From the NCBI GenBank assembly GCA_947184155.2, contig CAMXCT020004046.1, positions 355,501-419,500 on the forward strand: 64,000 nt of DNA, given 5' to 3'. Each line of letters opens with the position of its first letter. Position 1 is the first letter of the stretch. Shown here in pieces: positions 1-11,627 of this stretch. Below the pieces are notes generated by a model. The model searched no databases. It was given only the letters and a program-made list of their open reading frames with translations, and was not told the DNA's origin. The position numbers were made by a program, and so were the translations under genes. Origin of the DNA: Cladocopium goreaui (taxonomy: Eukaryota > Sar > Dinophyceae > Suessiales > Symbiodiniaceae).

Positions 1-148
1 TTTAGCGGCTCCCCTTGCTCCGGTTGAATCCACTGCTCCGCGGCGAGTTTTTCAGCCTTCGTGCTTTGGTGGCAAAACCCTAAGGCGTTCTTGAGGGCCA
101 GTTGCAGCAATAACCACTTTGACAAGGCCGAATCTTGAGAATCTATTC

Positions 149-254
149 TACCCTCTGGTAATTTAACATAACTATGGAAAATCACCATTTTTAATGGGAA
201 AATCAACTATAAATGGTCATTTTCAATAGCAAACTGTTAAATTACCAGAGGGTA
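149..254. repeat. Fold-back element R1, copy 1
   Basis: TA-CCCTCTGGTAATTTAACATA at the left is mirrored by TTAAATTACCAGAGGG-TA at the right, so the element can fold end to end into one hairpin. The TA on both sides looks like a target duplication, as in small Tc1/mariner-type nonautonomous elements. The internal blocks AAAATCACCATTTTT and AATGGTCATTTTC recur in all copies. Confidence 0.85.
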
Positions 255-418
255 TTCTGCAGGGCTGGTCTCAAAGGCAAGCCTCAGATTCCATGGTTTG
301 AAACCTGGCATTCCCTACTCGAATCAACATTTATTGGGATCCCCCCTTCAGAGAAGAAGCCATAAAAGAGGATGGCCATCCCTTTACCAGCTTTTGATCA
401 TGCCATATATATATAATA

Positions 419-532
419 TACCATCAGGTTATTTAACATAGCTATGGCAAATCCATTACAAATGGAGGTTTTAATGGGAAAATCATCTGTAAATGGGCCA
501 TTTTCCAGGCTATGTTAAATAGCCAGAGGGTA
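419..532. repeat. Fold-back element R1, copy 2
   Basis: Begins CCATCAGGTTATTTAACATAGC and ends GGCTATGTTAAATAGCCAGAGGG between TA dinucleotides. It lies upstream of the eL29 start and is more diverged at its left end than copy 1. Confidence 0.8.
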
Positions 533-731
533 GAATAAATGGCTTGCATCCCAGTTTCTGCAGATCCACAACTTCTACTGGAACATCCAAATACTCGACC
601 GTAGAAAAGCCTTAAAACATCTGAAACCATGAACGAACGACCTTGATTTTCCACGTATTCCATATCATTCTCCCCACCTCTAGAGGATTTTCCCATCCCA
701 CATTCGCGGCATCGATGGCTTTTTCGAGGTC

Positions 732-775
732 ATGGCCAAATCGAAGAACCACACGGGTCACAACCAGATCTACAA
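732..775 (+). CDS. RPL29: eL29 exon 1 (start codon)
   Basis: ATG at 732 opens MAKSKNHTGHNQIY plus two bases. The donor is GTCCGG at 776. The start is chosen because MAKSKNHT is near-invariant at the N-terminus of eL29. Confidence 0.9.
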
Positions 776-2881
776 GTCCGGCACCAAGATGGCGGAGCCA
801 CGGAGCCTGTCGTGCTTTATGGTGGTAAGCTGCCCCTGCTGCATCCACAGCTACCATTGGTGCGTCAGTTAGCCTTGGAAGTTGGGAGAATCATCATGAA
901 GCACTTAGTATTTTGTGAAATTTCTGGTCAAAGCCCAAGTTCAAACTCAACAGAGCAATATTTGAATAGGAGATTCATCCCATCCCCGTTCAGCCCTTAG
1001 ACACCCCCATTGTATGGTCTCAGTATGTCTCAGTCATATGTGTTTTCATCCCTCAAATGCTTCAGATGATGGTTATTTTGGGGGGAACCATCCACAAACC
1101 AAAAAGAAACAGGAACAAAAAAAAAACATGAAAAAACAACTTCTCTGATTTGGGAATTGGATTTAATTTGCCCAGGTGGAAACTCGCTTTCGCTTGAGTG
1201 AAAGGAAACGCTTGCAGAACATATGCTTCGAACATATGAAGAATTGAAACACGTTTAAAAGAAAACGGAGTGATGAATTCTCGGTTCAAAAACTGAAAAG
1301 TCTGCGATGTGTGTCTATATATAATTATATAATATTATATATATATAGTCTTTACCTGTATTGATTGGTTCAATGGAGAATCAGCGTTTTTTTTCTGACT
1401 GGGAATGTGATCTGCAAGCTGCGGCCATATCAACGTGGGTTTGTTGGAAATTAATGGCTACCCCGAAGTCGAGAACTGGTGGGTATAGATCCCATTTCAA
1501 AACACACCAAACATCATCAATGGTTGGCCATGTATATATATATGTATATACATATATATGTATATATATATATATATGTATATATATATGTATATATATG
1601 TATATATATGTATATATATATATGTATATATCCCTATTACATCACCGCATGAGAGTTGATTTACGCAATGTTTGTTGGTTTGCAGTTTTCTTAAACATGT
1701 TTTTTTGATTTTCCAGAGATCACCACCGTTTGGAAAGACTATCCTGACTTTCAAAAGGCTTTGGTTGGGGCCAAGGTTCCTCTTCACACTGAGGATCTCC
1801 CAACAGCCCTTCTTTTGTCACCCAAATTCGTCTCTGTTTCTGGCGCCCTTTGAACGGGTCGCTATGGGAAAACCATGGAAACATCACATACCTTACTTTT
1901 TGTATCCTTTGGTTTAAATTTTTACCGTCTTTTCAATATCCTTCCGCCGTGGCAGCACCAAGCCTCCCGTCGCCATGCCGTCAGGAACCACCGCAACGGT
2001 ATCAAGAAGACCCGTCGGCAGGGGCGGCCCAGATGTTGCCGCCGCTGGGATGTGCACCCCATTCAGGAGGTGGTATAGAACTATTTCATTGGTTCACCCA
2101 GTATGTATTATATATAATATACGTATATATATATATATTATATTATGCTATATATATATATATATATGACGGGATATGGGTCGCATGCCAATTCCAATGG
2201 ATTACCATCATTTTCTTTATTCAAATTGTTATTTGTGGGTATCCCCTATTTTCAGACACATGGAAGTCATTGTATATCCATGATTGGCACGGTTTTCGTC
2301 CAGTGCTTCAGTCCTGGGCTAAAAAAAAATCACTGGTGCTGGGAAAACTCGAAAAAAGGCTCCGACAGTCGAACTTTAAGGACTTTTTTCACAATTCGCA
2401 TCCCTTTTTCAAATAGAACAACAATGGGTATTTTTCCATGTTTTTCCTAGGGAGTTCATGGTACAACGGTGACACCTTGGAAGTTCAGCACTGACATTGG
2501 GTCCAAAAAGTATGACCATGAAGTGAGTTCATGGTTATCCAAGAATTTGGAGTTTGATGATTGTGTGATCAATTAATATAGAATGTGTTTGTTTCAAATG
2601 TTTGTTTAAACATGTTTGAACATGTTTGAACTATGTTTGAACTATGTATATTTGTTCATTTACCAGATATTTATCAATATATTTACCCCTCCACAGATGT
2701 ATAAAATACTCCCAATCCGTCGGATGAGGCCTCGCAAGATGTCCATGCAAGGCATGAACTGCCGCTTCGTGCGCAACCAGGTGAGGATACCATCCGCAGA
2801 TCGGAGACGTGACCTGATTTGATGTCGAAGATCTAGTGATGAAATGAAACTGAACGCCTTTTTTTTCAGGATAGAATTTGA
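732..2881 (+). CDS. RPL29: Ribosomal protein eL29 gene (three clear exons, 3' end uncertain)
   Basis: Small basic protein of the cytosolic 60S ribosomal subunit. Exon 1 (732-775) starts MAKSKNHTGHNQIY, the diagnostic eL29 N-terminus. Exon 2 (1985-2017) gives NHRNGIKKTR and exon 3 (2729-2780) gives RKMSMQGMNCRFVRNQ, matching the conserved HRNGIKK and the region before RNQRFA in the family. Exons join in phase: AA|G makes Lys at junction 1, and CG|G makes Arg at junction 2. Intron 1 is GT-AG. Intron 2 has a GC donor at 2018-2019. Exon 3 ends at GTGAGG. The usual RFAKKHN tail was not found. A strong pyrimidine-rich acceptor ending at 2869 leads only to Asp-Arg-Ile-stop (2870-2881), which would give 46 residues against about 59 in yeast. 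Family assignment is secure; the C-terminus is not. Confidence 0.88.
1528..1632. repeat. TATATG/TATA microsatellite
   Basis: About 105 bp of TATATATG units inside eL29 intron 1; long ORFs on both strands are repeat-derived. Confidence 0.9.
1985..2017 (+). CDS. RPL29: eL29 exon 2, followed by a GC donor
   Basis: The acceptor CAG ends at 1984. The exon reads NHRNGIKKTR with one base completing Lys from exon 1 and two bases (CG) carried to exon 3. The next bases are GCAGGG, so the intron begins with GC. No GT in this stretch keeps the frame into exon 3. Confidence 0.85.
2105..2168. repeat. TA microsatellite in eL29 intron 2
   Basis: TATATAATATACGTATATATA-type run. Confidence 0.85.
2729..2780 (+). 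CDS. RPL29: eL29 exon 3
   Basis: After acceptor GGATGAG the exon reads PRKMSMQGMNCRFVRNQ and ends at CAG|GTGAGG, a strong donor in phase 0. KGMDPKFVRNQ-like sequence is typical of eL29 at this position. Confidence 0.85.
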
Positions 2882-3106
2882 ATGATAGAATCTTTCAATG
2901 ATGCATTTACAAAGTGCCCATTGGAGCTTTTGACCAATGGTGTCTTAAATTTGGGTACCCTGCAAATGGCCATGCTTACATTAATGTTTACTGTATTTTA
3001 CTGGCGGTAAATCATCTACCAACGTCAAGGTGAGCATCTGCTCACGAGACGACGGCAGTTCCAGATCCAAAATCAGTGATACTTCGCCAGCTTCCAAGAA
3101 CACAAT

Positions 3107-3211
3107 TACCCTCTGGTTATGTCAAAATAGCTATTGAAAATGGCCATTTATTGTGGATTTACCCATTAAAAATGGTGATTTTCCATAGCTATGTTAGTTT
3201 ACCAGAGGGTA
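3107..3211. repeat. Fold-back element R1, copy 3
   Basis: TA-CCCTCTGGTTATGTC at the left and TATGTTAGTTTACCAGAGGG-TA at the right, with the usual central AATGGCCATTTAT block. It lies just 3' of the eL29 exons. Confidence 0.82.
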
Positions 3212-3249
3212 ATTTCCATGTTGCTTCAAGTCCAAAATACGTTTAGTTC

Positions 3250-3360
3250 ATATGGGTTTGTCTGAAAATAGTGTACCCCTACACCCAATGGTTAATGATC
3301 ATTAATCCCTACTAAATGGCTATAATTGGGGGTATACCCCATTTTCAGACATACCCATAT
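3250..3360. repeat. Fold-back element R4
   Basis: ATATGGGTTTGTCTGAAAAT at the left pairs with ATTTTCAGACATACCCATAT at the right. The match continues inward (GTGTACCCCTA/GGGGGTATACC) to a palindromic centre TTAATGATCATTAA. The whole 111 bp is an almost perfect hairpin, unrelated in sequence to R1. Confidence 0.8.
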
Positions 3361-4225
3361 CCTGATTTCTGGAGGTTTTTTTTTGTTCGATGGCATTCCC
3401 ATTGCAAGGAACCGCCGGTGTAGTTTTTGTGCGAACTTGGCTGAAGAAAACACGTGAAAAAACACAAAGGTCAGACACGTTAAAGTGGGACCCTCCGAGC
3501 ACCAGTTGACAACCGAGGTGACTGGTGATTGATGGTGATGGTGATTGTAGGATTTTCCATATTATATATAAATATATACCCTAGGCTTCAAAAGACTATA
3601 AAAACAATAGTCGCTCAGCCAGCACCGGTTTCCAAAATAGACGCAAGGTTCACAAAATAGAGGGTTCCAGAAGTCATGCCAACAGCACATGTTGAAACAA
3701 ACAGAACAATGATTCCAGAAACGCTTCTTTTCTAACCGCGTCCCTTGGAAAGTTTGAGACGTACTTCTCGGTTCATCCTTGGCTGAGTGGCGAGAAAAAA
3801 CACACAGATCAGAAATAGCATTAAATAGTACTAATATATATAGCTGGAACCTTGTGCTCATCATTGTCAATCAATGATTGCAGAAGCGAACAATAATTGG
3901 CCCAAGCCACCTTTTGATTTTCAGCTTGGTCGCCCAGATCCTTATCCAAGTCATTCAGTACCAGATTGTTTTCTTGTTGACACTGGCAGGACAGTACAAC
4001 GTATTTCTAGCATTTGATATCTTTAAACCCAAATTTGAAATACAAATGCAGTCCAGTTGCCGAAGACGGCCACATCTTGTGATCCAGCTGGTCCGGCAGC
4101 TGGGGTGTGCTTTGAGAAAAGTGCCTTGGAACTTTTACAATATCACTTGAGCAAACAGATGCTCAAGGTTTGATATAAACAACACACACATCTAAATCAC
4201 TCCACGTAAAAAAAAACCAAGGAAC

Positions 4226-4285
4226 TTTTTGTCCAAGACATAGCATCTTCATCTACGAAACAATGCCAATAGCGGGGATTGGATC
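4226..4285 (-). CDS. Exon: NPRYWHCFVDEDAMSW
   Basis: Acceptor CAG at 4286-4288; donor AAAAA|GTTCC. It reads SNPRYWHCFVDEDAMSWTK, the NPR-x(3)-C-x(2)-DED motif that closes the conserved core of the family as I remember it. It is the most downstream exon I can place with confidence. Confidence 0.65.
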
Positions 4286-7200
4286 CTGGATGACAGAACA
4301 CACAAGCAGTATTCAAGGTTGGTGTCTGATGCTGGCCTAGGACACTAGGAAGAGGAGAGTGATATGAGAGCAAACCAGTACATGTTTTCGGTTCAGCTCA
4401 AAATGGAAAAACATTGTGTAAGCAAGGATCTTCGCATCTTCACAGATTTCAGGATATGCCAAAGGGCCTCAGGTTCAAGAGCCGGTGCTGGCTGAGCGAC
4501 ACTTATAATAAATAATTTGTTTATATATATAGATTCTGGGCATAATATTATAGTGATACAAGTGCAAATTAGAACACATGTTTTTGGAAACCTGGTACGT
4601 GCCACTGAGCAACATGTATTTTTGCTCGGAGGTACCATTCTTGCACGCCCATCCTGCGATGCAATGTCATGGCTTCAAGAATTCGGGCATGTAGCACATA
4701 CAATGCCATAGGTCACTGTATATAGCGAATTCCAATTAGACTACAAATTCATTGGGATTCATCAACAATGCACTTTAAAAGGAATGTCTAATTGCTGAGC
4801 GGGTATATTGTTCAAACAATATTTTGAATATGTTAAATAAATATTATATAATCTATATTATATAGCTCAACCATCCAAAAGCAGTACGAATATAGATCAA
4901 ACCCAAAAAGTCCTGAGTGAGATCATTGCCAACTTCACATATAGGCGGAGAAATTCACGCCCATCATGGAAAATTGATTCAGATTCTTCCATGGTCCTTG
5001 GTTCCATTTCCATCTTCTCAAACAACATGAATCAACCTGATGTACAACCAGGGTGACAACAAAGGGAAATGAAATTCAATTTGGTTCATCCAGTGGGAAT
5101 GTTGTCACATTTAATCACCAAGTGTCAAGAAACGGCCCGCTTTTTCGATGTTCAGCACGAAACGGGCCAAATGGAGCCTGAGATGGCACATTGGGGCCAG
5201 GGAACTCGGACAGGGGATAGAGGCCAGGCAATCTTGTCTACTGGTGGATCTTGGTGTGTGAGAAGGGCATACTTTGTACAAACCAATGTGTCAACTAATT
5301 CCCTCAATGTTGAAAATCTTTTATATGATAAAAAACATTAGTTTATTCAGAAAAAAAATATACTATATAAATTCGATCTAGAATACAGTGTCACGCACTC
5401 ATCAGTGGTTGATGGATGTGGATGGAGTTTTTGACATAGCAATCCCCAGGGCTGCACAATGTAATAACCCATAGTCAGCCTTCAGTCTCTACAAGTTACT
5501 ATGTGATTTTTTGGCAAGAGGCATGCACAGTGCAGTGGGTGCCAAGCGATCATCTGCACCAGGGATATTTTGTTCCACCACACCAGCTATAGTTTCTGCT
5601 AACCATTGCATCACCACACGTCCATTGTACGCTTTGCAAATCAGCATCACGTCCCCATTGCGCTGGTACAACTGAGTTCATGAGCTGCATCATTGGGATG
5701 CAAGATCATCAGCATGATTTTCCACCATATACATCCATGCCATACAATTCATCCAATTTGGTGATTTCTTGGCAAACCAAAAAAAATAAACAAATCCAAG
5801 CTACCATTTTCTGCTGGAATGCAGGTTGGCTACATGCAATCTTGTGTGTAGCACACCAACGTTTGAACTCCAAGTATGCCCGATGCAGCCGAGTCTGCAC
5901 AGAATCATCCACAGCTCCCCAGATACCAGTGGAGAGTAGAAGGTGCCTCAGCTGGACGGTGCAATATCACAAGGCTAGCCACATCTCTGGAGAAAAAAAC
6001 ATTTTATATTTCTGCACACCTGTCAGTAGCTAGTTTTAGCTTTACACACACTGTTTTGGCTTCCTTTTTTTCTCTCTCATTGGCTGCAAGACACTTCAAT
6101 GCTACCAAATAACATCGTGGCACCATTGGCCACATACAAAAGCCCAAGGTGGAGCACGTGCATGAAACACCAGCGAATAACTGAGGGATGGAATCTGCAA
6201 AGTCCAATCAAAGGACCTCAGGGAATGCAGTAAGGCTTTGATCGGTCCTTGTTTTATCTCACCAGTCACTTTTTCTTGAATCTCTACAAAACATTTCCAA
6301 GAGCTCACATCTGTTTGAATTGTCGTGGTTTGTTTTTCTTGGAGGAGGCTTTCCTGGAAACTGGAAATGATTGATCTGTATCTGTTTGCATACTAGTCTG
6401 ACTTGTGTTTTTGCTGGTTGGTACCCTTGATTTTCACCCCTCAGGCCATCCCATAAACATACCAACAAGTCAAAATCAACCAAATGGGTACATACTCAAA
6501 AAAATGACAGGTAGACAGTGGGCAGCATTTACGAAACAACCACCGGCACCAGTTCTTCAAAGAAAAACACGCTTGAAATCAATTCACATGATCCCAGAAT
6601 CAAACACGTCGAGTTGGCATGCGATGAGCCAAGTACTGGGTGAGGGAGAACTCCTGATGGTTGTTGTGTTCAAGGTTCCAAAACAGTTCATCCCAGTCGT
6701 TTGATATCCCCTTTGCTGTGCAAAGGTGGCAAATCGATTCGGCATTCCACATCACCTTTGGCCATGTCCAGATCTTCTTATGAAAACTCCAATCACCACG
6801 CAATTCTGTCACCTGAAATTTGTATCCCTGATCTGTCAAGGGCTTCCCAGCCATACGTGCTGCATTCCCTCTGAGCGGTTGCCCCAAGGGGTCAGTCGTC
6901 GGGAACCGGGCATAGAATGCATGGTTTGCACTCCATGTGACCCTCCGTAGTATACCATTAATGGTTTCATTTGTCAGTCTTGATTCTGGTATTGCACAAA
7001 CCAAAAATCTCGACCAGCGCACTGACACCGGACGCCACAAGATCAGGTTGACAAACAATGCCATGATATGGTCTGTATTGAAATTTGTGTCCACCCTTGC
7101 ACTGTCTCCATAAATGCCTATTGGCACAGTGAACGACATCTCTTCATCAGGAACATCAGCAGCCCAAGGCTCACCATAAGCCTTTGATCGCTGCCAGTAC

Positions 7201-10200
7201 TCTCTCAGTTTGGGGCCAGGAATTTTGATTTTTGCCTCCTTGAATAAAAAGCTCATAGTGTTGTGGATGTCCAAAATAGGCCAGGGCTCTACCACAACAG
7301 TGGGGCGTCCATTAGTATCCATGTATTTGACAGGCAAATCGACGTAGGAAATTTCCTGGGTGTGTGCAGTCTGCTTTTTCCCTATATGAAGGTATCAGGT
7401 TTTTGACACAGGATTTTCATGGATAGTAAATCCAAATGGTTGTTTTTGGGATGCACTACCCATACATGATATATCCTATACAATAGTAATTGTTAAAAAA
7501 TATTATACAGTTAAAAATTGTGACCATTGTAAAGTAGTGTGGCAGGGTCATCATGTCAAGTATCTCATAGGGTATGTGTAGAAAATTTGCCCTAGGGGGT
7601 TGTCATGAAAATATGCCCTCCATCCACCATGATGTATATGCTGATCTCAAAGCTGTTGTGTTTGGTTCTGTTGGACATAATTTTGGGGCGCCGAAATCAA
7701 GGAGCAAGAAGATAAATTATATAATATTTATAAATTATAAATTTTAATATATAATAATGTCATAAGAATATGGGGTATCTACTCCAATTTTAAGTGTTAT
7801 TGCGTAATTATTATATTAAGCATTATCAGGGGTATTTGTGTCAGCCAAGTTTCAGGACCACCAGAAAGGATACGCCAAAAATCTCTGCTTTCATTCCCTC
7901 GAGTCAACTTGCCCAATTTCTGGGTGGTAGGTGCCAACATCGTTGAGGCTGAATCCTGAGAACAGAATAGGGAACTAATGATTTCACAGAGATAAACCAA
8001 TCTATAACCACTAGGGGTCTTTACCAGGTAAATGCAATAAACAAGCATAGCAGTATGATTAATGACCATCAACAACTTTGCATGCATGTATTGGTTATTT
8101 GGTAGGCACCACACTCATCATCACCTGTCAAATTGAATTTTCGACACCAGTAAATTTGTTGAAGTTCCTTTGAATACTGTAAATACTGTATCACATTTTT
8201 TTCAATGATCCATAAAACATATACCCAAGGGTGGGTAGTTGACTATGATATATGTATCGAAGTCGAATAAACCACCTGACATGATATAACACCAATTTTC
8301 ATGTCCATCCAGCCCTTACCAAGCAATGCTGTATGCCAAGGTTCACTGACATGGGCTTGGAGATTGCGCATCGCTTTCCCCACAGTGCTTGACTCAGCAT
8401 TGGCGCCAGGGAATGCTTGCAGTTGTTTTCTGTTGCAATGGGTGTTATGTTTTTACTGGTAACACATTTGTAATTCATATATATAGATAAGGAATGATAA
8501 GGGGAAATCTGAAAACATGAGAAATTGAAACCCTAATGCAAGTGGACGGTAAATAATAATAATAATAATAATAATATATGATATGATATGTCAGCAAATC
8601 AAAACCAGAAGGTTCAATACTTACATCCATTAGGACACTCAGCATGTGTCTTAAACCATTGCTAAGAGAGACAAACAATGATGCCCATAATATCCACAGC
8701 CCATATGAAACATGCAGGCAAGTTTCCCCACCACACACATCAGTGATCGCATTTGACAGAACTTGTGATTCTGCATCATCACCATGTTCACCTGCGTAGG
8801 GAGGGAGAATGTAAATCAAAAGTTCCCTGTTGATTGATCATGCATAAACTTTTTTGGAGCTGCGGCAAATCCAAAATAGTTTAGACATTCCCTTTTCACA
8901 CGAGTGAATGCGGCACCATCAGGTTGAGAATAGGTCAATCTGCCAGATCAGATCATGGCAACACAAATATTTCATCAAAGATGCCGCAACCGATCCCTTT
9001 TGGAACCGGGTAGCAACCATAGGACAGACCATACGTCATGGTCAAGCTTTTAGCAAACTCTGGAAACCTGCAATGATGGTACAGACTTGCACCCACATGA
9101 GCCAGAAGTTGCCAGGTTCCAACAATACTATATTGACCTATATACTATGGTTTCCAAAAAGCATCATCATCAACAGAATTGAAAATCACATGTTTGGGGG
9201 TCAAATGTCAATTGAAAGAATAAATCCCGGCAGCATTTAGCTCCCCCTTGCAATAGCTGCACCCTAACACTGCATTGGGAATTCCAGAGTCAAGAAAAGC
9301 ATTGAAAGCATCAAAATTATCGATTGATTGGCCCGTTTGGGTTCTGTTCCATATCTACTTCATATTGGACCGGGACAGCATCGTGGTGTAGTCCTCAATC
9401 ACCTTCTGGGCATCGCTGATCAAGCTAGTCAGGTTTGAGTCCTGAGCAAACATGTTACTGATTTTATTGTACTAGGGATGGAGGAAAGCAGTAAACACAT
9501 TCATTGGGATTTCCAACATAACTTGAAACAATATCAGATCATATGATATGTTCACCAAAATCAATGTTCTGATTCTGATTTCATAGCCAATTATTTTCCA
9601 AACAAGTGACATTTTTGCAGCCAAAAATCGTCATGCCTGTCAACCTGTGTTTGGATCTTCTGACGCATGTCACACATCGAATTCTTCTTCTTGATCATCT
9701 GGCCACCAATCGCAACTCGTAGCTCAGGCACCCTTGGCAGTCGCCACGGGCTCCCAGGAATGGATTTGGTGGCAGAACCCAGGTGCAAGTGCATTTTAGA
9801 TTGAGTAGATTCTGAAATCATAGCATAGTATTCATAAAAAAAATATTATATATATATACACTGATCGATATATATTATATTAAATTATTACTATGTATAA
9901 TATACAATGATTTCAGAATATGTTCAATCTGAAATGCAACTTAACTGTGGGCTTAGGTGATATTGGTCGGCACAATTGTAACTGGAGAGAGACCATTGAT
10001 GTTGCTCAAAATATGAACAAAAGTAAGAATTGCCAAAACATGTGGCTTCACATTGGAGCCCTGGGAAAATGAAAAAAACATCAAACAAAAAATGCCCAAT
10101 AGAAAATAGTGTCAGGGTTTGGTGGCTCAAATTAAGAAATGCCATTGCAATAAAGGTCCTCACAAGCAGTGGTGCCCTGTTTCCACCTTAGACATATGTC

Positions 10201-11595
10201 AAAAATAAGGTCAATTAATTTGTAATACGTGAATTGGACCTTACTTGCACTGGCCTCAGGGATCCTGAGGGGGTTCAGCAGCTATCATGTGATTGATGGT
10301 GACATCCCAAAAAATCCCAAATATCATCAAACATAGCAGTATATATTCAATGCTTTTTTGGGGATCACAAAATCATGGGTTTCTAGTGGGGCATTGACTT
10401 TGTCACTGAATGTGGCACAATGAAACTAGTATCTTATCCAAAACAGAGTTAACAAAACATAGTTTTAGCCACACAAAAACGGCATGTACAAAACAAGATT
10501 GTGAACAAAAGAGGATTCTGGTGTTAAGTGTTGTAGATAGCGACTATATAATGGATTAAACAAAGAACCCCAATGTTAGCAATCTTAACGGTTGGGCACA
10601 CTGTCATACAAGTATAAGGATTAAACCCAATGGTGTTGGATGATGGGGTTAAGCCACGCTTGTTTACAGTGCAATAAAAGAACATATGAGATGTTCTTAA
10701 CTTAACCTGTGGCTCATATGACAAGATTCTTTTTTGGTCCATACTCCCCTTTACCAAGAGATGGTAGCCTGCATCTTGAATAACATGTATTCGATTGAAT
10801 TTCCCATTGGAATGCTTTGCCATGGTGTGGCAATATCAGCTATTATTTCGCAAAATGCACCAAAAAAGACTGCAACTCAAAATATACTAAAGATAATCCA
10901 TAGCAATTGTGCATATAATTGGGCACTGGCACTAAATAAACTATAAAAACAGGAAGTAAGCTTATAGATGTTATATGTATTTACATTGGATATGATCGAT
11001 TGGTAAATATTATGTTTACATTTAACGAATTAATGCATGAAGAACATATAATCTAGTGTTAATACTACAATAATTACGTATATTGATAATATCATAGTTT
11101 ATATTTACAATATAATACTATTTATAGCATAGTACGTACTATATATTATATAAATAATAATTATATCATTATATATTTATTATATTATGATATATTACAA
11201 TATTATACCTATATATATTATTATATATTATATAATATATATGTATATATTATCTATTTTATTTTTCAATATAATGTATATTATATTCATTTCTTTGTTA
11301 TATAATATATATTTTATTTTGGTTTACCATATTATAAATATTGTATGTTAATCAATGGTACTATATTATATTTTCATAATTCAATATTCTTTATAATTGT
11401 ATTTGCATTTTACATGATAGATAATATATAATATAATATTTTATGATATGATATATTGTATATTATACTATTTTATCTTATTAGTTTATTATATTTTATT
11501 ATATCTTCACTAGTATATTCTATTTTATATTTACTATATTGATCTTTTTTTATATTTTATTATATACATTGTATTTTATAATATATTATATATTC

Positions 11596-11627
<32 letters not shown>

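Larger units (their letters stand above)
2882..4225. other. Intergenic stretch between eL29 and the first - strand gene
   Basis: Contains R1 copy 3 and R4, and a dispersed inverted repeat: GTCGCTCAGCCAGCACCGG near 3608 has its reverse complement near 4480. At 4030-4115 the - strand could read a Cys/Arg-rich exon (CRTSWITRCGRLRQLDC), which might be the last exon of the downstream gene. This is not certain. The coding direction switches from + to - here. Confidence 0.4.

Noticed and set aside
1361..1787. ORFs on both strands with long Tyr/Ile runs
   Set aside because: Produced by the TATATG microsatellite in eL29 intron 1; the same applies at 31.3 kb, 48.2 kb and 58.7 kb.
3320..3870. - strand ORFs containing SDLCVFSR twice
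   Set aside because: Two similar AT/GA-rich repeats create the match; there is no splice support and composition is poor.
6637..7381. Calling the GIYGDSARVD/TELRGDW exon a known transposase
   Set aside because: No DDE triad or other catalytic signature can be placed by eye; only family resemblance from memory supports it, so function is left open.
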